From Odontocerum albicorne (Eukaryota; Arthropoda; Insecta; Trichoptera; Odontoceridae): a stretch of DNA of 64,000 nucleotides. Made by a program: the position numbers and the translations under genes. The notes under the pieces are model-generated. The model saw only the letters and a list, made by a program, of their open reading frames with translations, did not search any database and had not been told where the DNA came from. This document shows, in pieces, positions 10,998 through 21,609 of this stretch; within the stretch, counting starts at the first letter, position 1; every line of letters starts with the position of its first letter. The stretch lies in assembly GCA_949825065.1 (NCBI GenBank), contig OX463838.1, forward strand, positions 5,682,251 to 5,746,250, written 5' to 3'.

Positions 10998-11220
10998 TTA
11001 ACACTTGCCACCCTGTGATGGATAGCGAGTGACCAACACTTATATTTCATTTGATTATTCGACGTTTTAATACATAATAAATAATATTTTTATAACTAAT
11101 TACAAAAAATAACCTAGCAGATTTTGCATAATTTTGATTTAAAATATACATTTTTCACTGGACGCTTAGCATCCAGCACCGTGGTTGGCGGATTTTTTAG
11201 CACAGTAAGGCAAGTGTTAA
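10998..11220 (+). mobile_element. TTAA MITE family C, copy C1
   Basis: 223 bp, TTAA on both sides, tips CACTTGCCACCCTGTGATGG and (inward from the right) CACTTGCCTTACTGTGC. It shares the pyrimidine-rich tip plus CTGTG pattern with families A and B and carries the CTGGAC..TCCAG subterminal palindrome-like motif. The reverse-oriented copy is C2 at 16589. Confidence 0.8.
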
Positions 11221-12394
11221 TATTCACAAAACTTAAGAATGGTTACAGATTAAGATAACTTTGAAGTGGTTAGTAATAAATCATGAAATAGACTTTCTGT
11301 AGAGATTGACAACATTAATGCATTTAAGTGTATTATTCAGATAACACTATCTGATGGGTGTTTTGTCGAAATATAAGCAACCTAGAAGTATTATTTAATC
11401 AGACATGCAGTGTTTTTTCCATGACGGGGTGTTTAAAAAAACACTTTATTAATAAAGAAATGTTGAAAAACTGTTAAAACACTTTATGCTGATAGGATCT
11501 ATCAGTGACACACGGTTACATCAAAATTGAACTTCAAAACCACTAATAGAATTTTTTCTTCTTTTTTATTTTGAAAATATAACAAGTACCAAAAAAAAAA
11601 CCCTGAAATAGAACCACATCTCATATTATACTGTTGGGAAAAAACATATTCTCAAGTAGGTTATAAACATTTTAATATTATGTTAGCGAAGCACAATAAA
11701 CTTGAAGCGCACAACTTTTACGAAACCCATTTGCCCTTAACGAGTTGAGCAGAGCTTAAAAGTTTTTCTTGTTACAATATTTCTGGCAACATTTCTCAGG
11801 GAAGTCAACAAAAATGGTTGATACCCTAGAGCAAAATATTGAATTCATTGTGAACACGGTATGAATATTGGTGAAAACGTTCAAAAGAACCCTCACTTTT
11901 TATCGGCCCAATCAAAAGTTGGCCGAATGATCCTTTGAAAGCTTTCAGTCAAACACTGAAAGTCCTTGGAATCGAAGGGAACAATATTTCTTGCCTTTTT
12001 GAGGATTCACTTCATTGACATTTCATGAGGTGGAAAAGGTATTAATTTAATGATACATTATAAGAAATAGGATAGTTCTTTTGTGGCGAAACTAGAAAAG
12101 ATATTTTTGTGCTTGTTTTTCGATAATAAGAATTTTTCTCTTACAGAGAGTGAACATATCTTGCTGAAAAGATATCGGGACTAATATATTTATTTTTCAA
12201 TCCTCAAAATTTTACCCAAACATCCTACATAAATATGAATTCAACATTCACATTTAACTGTTATAGTCTTGAGATATATTCTAAAATATAAATTTCATTT
12301 TGCTATTTTTCAATGTTTGTTGTCATTTTGTATTTCTTTTCATATGTGTGACCTTAAGGTATGTAGATGGGTTTGTAACGATGGTCGTTATCAA
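11221..12394. other. 1.2 kb without a recognised feature
   Basis: AT-rich. A slightly more coding-like patch lies at about 11860-12000 (KTFKRTLTFYRPNQKLAE in one frame, with stops), possibly an old transposon scrap, unassigned. Confidence 0.45.
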
Positions 12395-12968
12395 TGTAGC
12401 GTGTGTCCTATTAGGACGTGCTGATGATTTTGATATCGACATCGTTATCTTCGTTTTAGTTGATTCTGCGTTACTTCTCGTACAGAGTCATCAATATAGC
12501 GGATTGCTTATCTTGATATAAGTCATGATGATCTTGATTTATATTCAATAAATATAGACTCAGGAATGCGGATATAAATCGATAAGTGGACAGCAGGTAA
12601 ATAAATAACAAAGTCTTGACAGTTGACTGAATGACAATACGAATGTATGTTTATTTCTCAGAGTGCGGGCAATTTATACCAATGAATGAACCAGTTCGCG
12701 ATACATATTCTATCTCGCTCTGGCGCATGGACTGGCGGTAGGTTAATTATTTATATTTGGAGATGACTGGACAAATCGCCGGTACTATAAAAATAGTAAA
12801 CATTGTCGCCGTTCTTGACGTGTAGCTATCTATGAATACTTGATCGGTCAATGACCCTGTATATTTATTATTAACAATAATTAATTTAATTTATTTGTGT
12901 TTTAACAATTCACTTATTCATTTTGACAATTATTTATTTATTTATTTATCTGGGTAGGTATTCCTACA
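12395..12968 (-). mobile_element. Solo LTR P1
   Basis: Related to the solo LTRs at 21886 and 25437. On the minus strand it begins TGTAGGAATACC and ends CACACGCTACA (TG...CA). It shares the TATA-like block (plus-strand GCAATTTATACC, 12669-12680) and the CGGTCAATGACC motif. No target duplication is visible, and it carries an AT-rich (TTTA)n insertion near 12940. The 73 aa plus frame (12300-12521) is not supported as a gene. Confidence 0.6.
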
Positions 12969-13144
12969 GGTTTAATAAATAAACGAATACATTTCAAAGC
13001 ACATGATTAAGCGATAAAAAAGGAGACTTCGAGAATTGGACATTGCCGCTGGTCCTGAATTACCACAGTTTTGTTATCACCATTAATATTCCATCATAAA
13101 GATTCTTTTAAAAAATAAAAATATTTATAGATAGATAATATACT

Positions 13145-14037
13145 CGTATTTCAGTTTATAATACATTTCTTACGATATATCAGTTTGGGGAGGATGCACC
13201 TTAACCCAAAAACACATATTGCAGGTTCCCGATAATTTATTGTGAAAATAATTAATAAACTTCTTGCCCGGTATCCCATGGCGGAGCTTTTCAGAGAGTA
13301 TCAGGTCCTGAACATAGCCAATTTGCATCTCAAATCCATTCTCTGCCACTACCATCGAGAGGAAATGAAGATGCAGACTCATCACATACACATGAAACGC
13401 GTGGCAACTGATCAAATGTTCATCATCCCCAGAGTTAAAACCTATTTTGTCTAAACGTAATATGCCAATTTATCTCCCCTGACAAACAATGGGGTGCCGA
13501 ATTCAATAAAGATAAAGAGAGGAAAACCATTTAGGCAGTCGATCGGAGCGTGATTGTTATTGCGACAGGAGTTTGAGTGCTTGGGCTTGCACGATGAATG
13601 ACGTGTGGAGAAGGTTTGTGTGGGCTCTTGAATGTGGGTTTTTTTTGTTGTTTTATATTTGTATTTTGTGTGTTTTTGTTTTTATTTTTATGATTGTGTG
13701 CGGTATGTTGTGGGATGAATGTTTTTGGTCCATCTGGAGTGATGAAGTGTGAGGAGTTTGATTTTGCGTGATGTATACATATGTAATTGAGTGTCACTGT
13801 TCGTCAGGTTGATGAGAATGTGCAACGGGGTTTGGTTTTTGTGTAATCAGAAAGAAGTATCAATTTATTTTTTCATGCTAAATATCCTCAGTGAGATACA
13901 GGCCAAAGCCGAGTTTACTGGGGACACAACAAATGAAAGACAACAAACCCAGATCCATTAAAATTGAATGTTGAAATTAAATTACCTGTTGTTTTTTTGC
14001 AAATGATGTATATTTCTTGTCATGTGGAAATAAAAAA
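13145..14037 (+). mobile_element. J-LINE fragment: C-terminal RT region plus 3' UTR
   Basis: Same element as 4438-5460. Translation gives YDISVWGGCTLTQKHILQ (the usual YGI.VWG motif downstream of the palm), LLARYPMAELFREYQVLNIA, FIIPRVKTYF, NNGVPNSIKIKRGKPFRQSI and a stop near 13600, with frame breaks. The 3' UTR runs to about 14035 and ends CTTGTCATGTGG plus an A-rich tail. Confidence 0.77.
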
Positions 14038-14044
14038 AAAGTTT

Positions 14045-14372
14045 AGATTTAAGGGTCAATTTTATTAAGCGCCGTTTGGAGAGTGAACTCTCCTCAAGAC
14101 TTGAAACTAGTAATTTTAAACAAATCACGATTGGTAGATATATCAGCGCAAGATCAAATCATTACTTTGTACAAAGTACCACCTTGTGAGATATTGTCAT
14201 GTAACAACTTCTTTCAACTAATCAGAAAGCTGTTAAATAGGTATCTAGTGAAAACCCGACTGAAAATCTTTTGTTTAAAAAAAAAAGATTTACAATTGGA
14301 ATTAAACCTGCAACCACCGAGTAAGAAGACGGGTGTCTTATCAACTTGGCCACGAAACTCATCTAATTTTTT
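14045..14372 (-). mobile_element. SINE S2 (tRNA-headed)
   Basis: On the minus strand the head is TTCGTGGCCAAGTTGATAAG ... GCAGGTTTAATTCCAATTG (A- and B-box-like). The body includes TCGTGATTTGTTTAAAATTA and ends with the GAGGAGAGTTCACTCTCC / AAACGGCGCTTAATAAAATT core. The counterpart is at 38110-38411. The 101 aa plus frame is a shadow. Confidence 0.65.
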
Positions 14373-14962
14373 ATATAAAACTGTATAGTTTCCTTATGTA
14401 CAAGAAAATAGGCTCGTAATATATATTTTAACCCTTAAAAATGCAAATCAAATAACTATTAAAATTTAAGGGATTTTTAATTAGTGCAACTCTGCGGCCG
14501 AAATCCATTTTTTTTTATTTTCGTGAGTTTTAAATAATGTGTCATAAGATGTGCCATCAATCCTCCATGATTCATACGGTCAGATATTTTTCTTTATTGA
14601 GCTTATACTATGGAGACAATTTGATTTTATGGTCTGATAAAAAAAAGGTCTTAAATCAATGTTAGCTGACGTAGCTTTTAGTGCGCATTGAACTGTCAAA
14701 AAGGTGTTTTTTTTAATTTAAATTATATGGATTTCGTATAAAATGTTTACCCTTTGCAAAGAATTTCGAACTATCTCATGAATGCTTTTGCATATTTAAA
14801 CAATATTTGATTTGGATACCAAAACGCTCGGATTGATTATTTCCAAATAAAAATAGAGTAAGTGAATCCATTTTAAAAATTAGTTCATAATTTTTTTTAT
14901 TTCAGTTCGATTTCTGTTTTTTTTTTATTATAATATTTATTTTAAAAGCTAGTTTAACATAC
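14373..14962. other. spacer, nothing recognised
   Basis: AT-rich with several T runs; no frame or repeat recognised. Confidence 0.5.
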
Positions 14963-15902
14963 TATGCGTATCCAGAAAGTAAGTGTACTGAGTCTCTCAC
15001 GACCGTATGGATATTATTTTCGACATGTTGGCTACACTTCCGTGTAGCCTAACCCTTCCCCTCCGCAACGAGACCAGTTTGAAGTCAGTACGTTGAAAAG
15101 TGTCGACGCGACAACATGTTTCGTGAAAAATATCAATCCGATCTCCCGCCAAGTGCGAAATACGCGGCGTCATCCGTTATCTCGTTTGGAAGGGAAAACC
15201 TCCGGTTGAGGTTTATAATGAGGTGAAAACTGCATATGGTGATAAAGCTTTGAATTGTGAGAGTGTATACAAGAGGTGTCGTGAGTTTAAAAACGGTCAC
15301 GTTACACCTCTTCACCCTCCGCCAAAAAGTTCAAAACCACAATTTCAGCCAAGAAAATCATGGCATCCGTGTTTTGGGACTGTCAAGGCATAATTTTAAT
15401 TGAATATATGCCTCAAGGGGAGACCATCAACTCTGCAAGATACTGTGAGACCCTAAAAAAATTGCGGAGGGCGATTCAGAACAAGAGGAGAGGCATGCTG
15501 ACAAAGGGAGTCTGCTTGATGCACGACAATGCCAGACGGAACTGCTCGCCTCGTTTAAATGGGATGTCCTGAACCATCCCGCGCATTCCCCTGACCTAGC
15601 ACCTTCAGATTACTATATATTTACCTCCCTGAAGCTGCACATGGGTGGAAAAAGGTTTTCAACCGACGAGGAGGTAAAGGAGGAGGTGGATAAGTGGACG
15701 GAGGGGTTGGCGGGAAACTACTTCGAGGGGAAGGCATCAAAAAGTTGATACCCCGCTTCACCACCTGCATTGAGAGGAATGGCGACTATATTGGAAAATA
15801 GCTTGCATATGTACTACGGTAACCACGTAATTTTTTTGTTTAAATAAAAAAAATTGTAACTTATAAAAAATCAGTACACTTACTTTCTGGATTTGCCTTG
15901 TA
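14963..15902 (+). mobile_element. Mariner M2, deletion derivative (D34D end kept)
   Basis: TA-flanked, 940 bp. Terminal repeats ATCCAGAAAGTAAGTGTACTG on both ends. N-terminal frame broken: MFREKYQSDLPPSAK, then GVIRYLVWKGKPPVEVYNEV-like HTH text in other frames. The C-terminal half reads SVFWDCQGIILIEYMPQG, then GMLTKGVCLMHDNAR with the second catalytic Asp, and HSPDLAPSDYY with the third. The first catalytic Asp region is deleted, with the same junction as M3. Stops and frame breaks make it inactive. Confidence 0.88.
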
Positions 15903-16032
15903 ATATCTCAACTGTTTGTGTATTTTATTTATTCCGTGATATATATTTCTTGTAACGATAAATTACGTTTATCGCTTGGTTATTTAATATACATTTTATT
16001 GAATGTAAATAATAGATTATTCCTTGGTCCAG

Positions 16033-16216
16033 AAATATTCGTACGTTTCCCGCGGTTAGGCGGAACTGGCTGGTGCCGTTAGGAATTCTAATTGCTAGCA
16101 TTCTCTATAGGCGAGAGGCAGATAGCGGCTATCTGAAGGTGGAAACCGAACTGCAGAGAGCAGCTCATGACAAATTCCAGCAATTGTTGGCATTCCTCAC
16201 AAAACGGATTTCCTGA
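16033..16216 (+). CDS. Possible terminal exon of an unidentified gene (single-TM protein)
   Basis: A splice-acceptor-like TTATTCCTTGGTCCAG ends at 16032. It is followed by an open frame of about 60 codons (one base of phase, then NIRTFPAV, RRNWLVPLGILIASILYRRE, ADSGYLKVETELQRAAHDKF, QQLLAFLTKRIS) to TGA at 16214-16216. An AATAAA poly(A) signal lies at 16245-16250. G+C and codon texture differ from the AT-rich surroundings. One hydrophobic segment (about 14 residues) is followed by basic and amphipathic residues. The LVP-x-G...Y-x-R-x-x-D arrangement is loosely reminiscent of small single-pass mitochondrial subunits such as NDUFB1/MNLL, but I would not name it. No upstream exon was found, so a processed or inserted fragment is an alternative. 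Confidence 0.4.
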
Positions 16217-16244
16217 GGCTTAACTGTATTATTAAATATTATGA

Positions 16245-16250
16245 AATAAA
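16245..16250 (+). terminator. Poly(A) signal AATAAA for the exon-like segment
   Basis: AATAAA 29 bases after the TGA. Common by chance in AT-rich DNA; counted only because of its position. Confidence 0.35.
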
Positions 16251-16454
16251 AAGAATTATTTATTCGTTTATTGAACGTTTATATGTATATATTACCAAAC
16301 TGTGTCCCTGGTAGGGTAAGAAAAAAGCTACATTTAAGTAAATAAATATACGTTTATGAAAGCAACGTACTCGTAGTATGAACGTAAATTCGTGATCTCT
16401 GCTCCGCAGCCCAATATACATTTTTAAATACCATCATACCATTTCCGTAAAGAC

Positions 16455-17075
16455 AAGTAGGATAGGCAAAGATGATAAAGTGCTAGATTATCCTATCTTC
16501 ACACCCGTACTTCTCTCTCTTCTTCCACGTCCATGCACTATATCATACCCCCCCCTATGATTTTTCAGATTATCTACGTTTCGTTCCTTTAACACTTGCC
16601 TTACTGTGCTAAACAATTCCGCCAGCCACTGTACTGGACGCTCAGCATCCAGTGAAAAATGTATGTTTTAAATAAAAATTATGCAAAATCCGCTAGGTTA
16701 TTTTTTGTAATTAGCTATAAAATTATTTTATTATATAAGTCCTGGTCACTCACTATCCATCATAGGGTGGCAAGTGGTAAATACCATTAGATTGATCCAA
16801 CCACGCTGTCCTTGGTCCTCCTCTTACGCGACTTTCATTCACATGTTCATTGTATAAAGTTTTGTAAGTATTTATTTATTCAATCGTTCTTCATGTGCAA
16901 CCCCTCTCAGAGTGATATTTATGTTCTTACTCCACATGTCAGCCTAAAGTTCACATTCAACCTTTATCACTCCGTTCTTTATGATATCATAAAATGTATT
17001 TTTCTCAATGCATGCATTTTTACAGTATTTATTCTCCTCATTCCAGTTTTTTTCCACGTCCACGATTCACTCAAA
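16455..17075 (-). mobile_element. RTE-like LINE 3' part, split by MITE C2
   Basis: 16455-16588 matches, in reverse, the RTE 3' block of 39420-39500 (CTTCTTCCACGTCCATGCAC). After MITE C2, 16781 onward reads on the minus strand as VRGGPRTAWLDQSNG (RGRP..WLDQV motif), NITLRGVAHEERLNK (LRW.GHV.R...R pattern) and further upstream CKNACIEKNTFYDII. All are known positions in the RTE C-terminal region. It is degenerate. The 102 aa plus-strand frame is a shadow. Confidence 0.65.
16589..16780 (-). mobile_element. TTAA MITE family C, copy C2, nested in RTE
   Basis: 192 bp, TTAA at the left and GTAA at the right, with tips as in C1 but reversed (CACTTGCCTTACTGTGC ... CATAGGGTGGCAAGTG). It contains GGACGCTCAGCATCC, a short near-palindrome. 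Confidence 0.8.
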
Positions 17076-17077
17076 TC

Positions 17078-18545
17078 ATCAAAGTTGGTACTTAAATACA
17101 TTTGTGAACTATCATCTTAGTAGATTTTAGCATATGTTTAAGCACCCTGTTGATACTTAAATACAGTTGTGAACTATCATCTAAGCACAAAGTTGGTACT
17201 TAAATACAGTTGTGAACTATCATCTACGTAGATTTTGATACGGTCAGGTTTGAGTGCATATGTTTAAGCACCCTGTTGATACTTAAATACAGTTGTGAAC
17301 TATCATCTAAGCACAAAGTTGGTACTTAAATACAGTTGTGAACTATCATCTAAGCACAAAGTTGGTACTTAAATACAGTTGTGAACTATTATCTAAGCAC
17401 AACGTTGGTACTTAAATACAGTTGTGAACTATCATCTAAGCACAAAGTTGGTACTTAAATACAGTTGTGAACTATCATCTACGTAGATTTTGATGCGGGC
17501 AGGTTTTAGTGCATATGTTTTAGCACCCTGTTGATACTTAAATACAGTTGTGAACTATTATCTAAGCACAAAGTTGGTATTTAAATACAGTTGTGAACTA
17601 TCATCTTAGTAGATTTTGATACGGGCAGGTTTGAGTGTATATGTTTTAGCACCCTGTTGATACTTACATACAGTTATGAACTATCATCTAAGCACAAGGT
17701 TGGTACTTAAATACAGTTGTGATCTATCATCTAAGTAGATTTTGATATGGTTAGGTTTGAGTGCATATGTTTTAGCACCCTGTTGATACTTACATACAGT
17801 TATGAACTATCATCTAAGCACAAAGTTGGTACTTAAATACAGTTGTGATCTATCGTCTAAGTAGATTTTGATATGGTTAGGTTTGAGTGTATATGTTTTA
17901 GCACCCTGTTGATACTTACATACAGTTATGAACTATCATCTAAGCACAAGGTTGGTACTTAAATACAGTTGTGATCTATCATCTAAGTAGATTTTGATAT
18001 GGTTAGGTTTGAGTGCATATGTTTTAGCACCCTGTTGTTACTTACATACAGTTATGAACTATCATCTAAGCACAAAGTTGGTACTTAAATACAGTTGTGA
18101 TCTATCATCTAAGTAGATTTTGATATGGTTAGGTTTGAGTGCATATGTTTTAGCACCCTGTTGATACTTACATACAGTTATGAACTATCATCTAAGCACA
18201 AAGTTGGTACTTAAATACAGTTGTGATCTATCGTCTAAGTAGATTTTGATATGGTTAGGTTTGAGTGCATATGTTTTAGCACCCTGTTGATACTTAAATA
18301 TAGTTGTGAACTATCATCTTAGCACAAAAGTGGTACTTAAATACAGTTGTCATCTATCATCTAAGTAGGTTTTGATACGGTCAGGTTTGAGTGCATATGT
18401 TCTAGCACCCTGTTGATACTTAAATACAGTTGTGAACTATCATCTAAGCACAAAGTTGGTACTTAAATACAGTTGTGATCTATCATCTAAGTAGGTTTTG
18501 ATACGGTCAGGTTTGAGTGCATATGTTTTAGCACCCTGTTGACTT
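17078..18545 (+). repeat. 43-bp satellite with 126-bp higher-order unit
   Basis: Basic monomer about 43 bp: CACAAAGTTGGTACTTAAAT followed by ACAGTTGTGAACTATCATCTAAG. From about 17500 on, GCACCCTGTTGAT recurs at 17649, 17775, 17901, 18027, 18153, 18279, 18405 and 18531, exactly every 126 bp, with two 43-bp monomers and one diverged 40-bp segment (GATTTTGATATGGTTAGG...) per unit. The left third is less regular. No coding frame is maintained. Confidence 0.95.
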
Positions 18546-19183
18546 TGTCCTCTATCGCTATATTCCGTTTGATATATCTCGTAACTCATCCATCATCTGA
18601 CAAAATACTTTCCAAATTACAGAATGTTTAAATGAGTTGCCTATATCAATAAATATTTATCAACTCTTCTTTAATTTATAGTAACTTGTTTAATTTATTT
18701 TGTATAATACAAAGCTCTTCCATATTTAAACAAAATAACTACATGTGTACATATATTAAGTATCCTTTAAATTCTTCTCAAATATGGGTCTTTTATATCA
18801 AATTAAAAGCCACCAGTGCGAGAAGGTAACTTATCAATGCCAGACGAATGTACGTATTAATATTTCAAATGGACGTGATTATTCAAAAATAATCGGACTG
18901 ACTTTTAATATGTGGACTTGCATAGAATAACTTGTATGGAATACGTTATTCGATCATAAAATATTCACAAAAAAAATATTAACAAAATTGATATTTTTAC
19001 AAATTCAGAATTGAGTAATGCTTTTTTTTTTACATTGAAAATAAACATAGACAATGTATTTTTAATGGCTTGGGTCCTATTTGCAAACTAACGTTCAAAT
19101 GATGGTCACAACGTGGCATGCACGATTACAGAGTAGGCATATATTTATTTACAATATACGAATTGCGCAGAGGTGAAAAATTT
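18546..19183. other. AT-rich spacer, nothing recognised
   Basis: No frame or repeat recognised. Confidence 0.5.
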
Positions 19184-19523
19184 TAGAGGCGCCAATTAAG
19201 AAAGTTTATCAAATCGACAATCGAAAGTTTATCAAAAGCTGCTAAAGCTGCTCGCGATATTCGCGAAGTGTACGGTAAAGATGCTATGAATGAAAGGACA
19301 GCTTGTCGATGGTTTTTGTGTTTCAAAGACGGTAATTTCAACCTGAAAGACATGGAACTTTCCGAATGACCAGTGTACTTCAATGAGGACTGCTAAAACC
19401 ATATTATTAATGAAGAGCAGAAAGTTTTCTTTCGAATGACGTATAACATTTACCATTTTGTTTAACTGTTGGTGCTCATTTTTTAATTGAAAAAAAAACC
19501 GACACAGCTTATGTTGACACCTA
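19184..19523 (+). mobile_element. Mariner M4 fragment (SETMAR/Hsmar1-like HTH)
   Basis: Plus-strand text AAKAARDIREVYGKDAMNER, TACRWFLCFKDGNFNLKDME and NHIINE is the N-terminal HTH region of irritans/SETMAR-type mariner transposases, with stops. The right end GGTGCTCATTTTTTAATTG ... AGCTTATGTTGACACCTAA matches the terminal repeat of M5. The left half is missing. Confidence 0.75.
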
Positions 19524-19568
19524 ATACATGAAAACATTATTTTTCAAATCGCTCTAATTTTTCATTAC

Positions 19569-19770
19569 TCATGTGAATAAGTAAAAATTAAACAACCCGG
19601 GTGGCATAACGTATCCTTGCTTTACCACTTTTGAAATATTAAACCACTCGATCAAGGTATCGTTCGTTCTAATATAAGCTCTACTTTTGGCGTATAATGA
19701 ATATTCATTTAATATTATCCATAGTATGTTATGTCTGTGATAAAAAAAATTGTGAGGATTCATTTTTATA
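19569..19770 (-). mobile_element. RTE-like reverse transcriptase scrap
   Basis: The minus-strand frame EYSLYAKSRAYIRTNDTLIE, WFNISKVVKQGYVMPPGLFN matches the RTE motif region usually written as ...WF.v..GVRQGC.LSP.LFN. Only this motif survives. Confidence 0.65.
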
Positions 19771-21609
19771 TTATTTTATATAAAATGCGACAAAGTTTTT
19801 TAGTCCCCGTAGACGTTGCCTTCTTTTTTTCCCTTACGAGCATATACTATTTTTCAATTATTTTCCTGAGACAAAACCAAGTCACCACGCTTGGTGTGAA
19901 TATACCTAATCAAAAAATGCTTGACTTTTTCGAATTTCAAGACAAGAATGACATTAAATAATTAAAGCAAATGAAAATCATTTTCATAAACGTTTATTTT
20001 TTATTTTTTAAGCTCGCAGTTAATAAAAGAATTAATGCATTTGAAATTTTAATGACAGGCGAGATAATCCCGTTTACCGACACTGTAGCAACAAAACGAC
20101 CATACTTGGTGACCTTTCCCCTGGGAAAAAGGGAAAAATCATTAAAGCCGTCCATTTTACATGTAACTTTTCGAAACACATTATAATTTGACCTTTATCC
20201 AAATGATTTCCTATGCAAATGAGGAGACCCTCGAAATTTCCACAAAGTTTCTACATTTCACCTGAAGTTTCTCTTATTTCACAAAAACCTTTTTAATAAT
20301 AAATTTTCACCGTTTCCACACCGCAGTGATTTAATAAATTATTTCGAATTAGTTTTAATTTAAATTTTCCACTTATTTTCCGTATTGTTTACTATAGGTG
20401 CTATTTTGACCGCATGATATTTTTTAAATATATTTGAACACATAAATTTTAAGAGAAAAATCTGGTGAACTTATTGTAACGGGTCAATATTTTAAGTAAC
20501 GTGGTCTTAAGATATTTTTTATGTATTTATAATTCATAAAAAAATTATAAATATCAATCGATAGAAATAGAACAGACGGATGAGAAAAAAAAGACAAAAA
20601 GCGAATGGATCATGCTGCTTGTATTTAATTGATATTTAACCTGTTCACCGCGTTAAAAATCAAATTCCACGAATCCTGTGCGCGGCACAATTTCAGCGTT
20701 TTTTAATTTCTAAGTTTAAACACATATTTTGTTTAGAACTACTGATATTTGATTACAACACCAAGTAAACATGACACTTAAGTAATTTTCTGATAATAAA
20801 TAATAGTCATTACTCTTAAGGAGACTCATTAAATAAAGGAGATAAACTTAACATTACGTAAAATAAACAAAGGAATGCTACGATCAAATCAATGCTTCAT
20901 GACACTCACCCAATCAAATGCATATAGCACTATTAATGTTTATTTACGTAAGAGAGACTCATCGCAGGACTCGATCCGCGCGACAGGTCGTTAATGCTGG
21001 AAATATTGAGAAACCAAAAAAATTCGGCGCTCTGTTTATTCAACAATATCTCATAAACTAATAAATTATTTGACAAGGTTTTCAGAGATGTCGCTAGAAT
21101 AAAGATTATTTTAAATTTTAGTTCAATTTTTATTCCGGTTTTGTGTAATTTTTTTTAAGTATTTGTGATTTGAAACTTGGATTGTCGTCAGATCACAGGC
21201 GTTTGTGCTCCCCGCGGGGAAAGAGTTAAAGTGTGCAACACAGGGCGAATTAAACTTCAGTAAGTTACTGTTTCTAGAACCTCACTGCGTGAACAATAAA
21301 GCACGCCGTAAAAACAGTGAACTGGGAAAGGTAATCGACAATCTTTGCCCCATCATAAATAACTCTTATTTGTGTTCAAGGTACTGAACATTTTTTGGCG
21401 TGATAAAAGGGAACGGCGAAACATTTGCACGACTTAATGAGAACTCGACGTATTCTTCTCACACTAGCCCGATAATTTTTTTTATATAAAGGTTATTTTT
21501 TCTTAAGTTGTTTACCGAATAAGATTATTGTTTTAAAGGCGATATCGTGTGAGAACTGATAAATTATAGACATTGTATTTTGAACAAACAGTGTAAAATC
21601 TTATTTCAA
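19771..21609. other. 1.8 kb with no supported feature
   Basis: AT-rich. Frames at 19971-20186 and 21205-21387 lack domains. At about 20950-20985 there is a reverse-strand GGATCGAGTCCTGCG, a possible B-box remnant of a SINE. A G+C-richer patch lies at 21190-21300, unassigned. Confidence 0.45.

Noticed and set aside
19971..20186. Small gene at 20 kb
   Set aside because: Similar-length frames occur on both strands, no domain, AT-rich chance frame.
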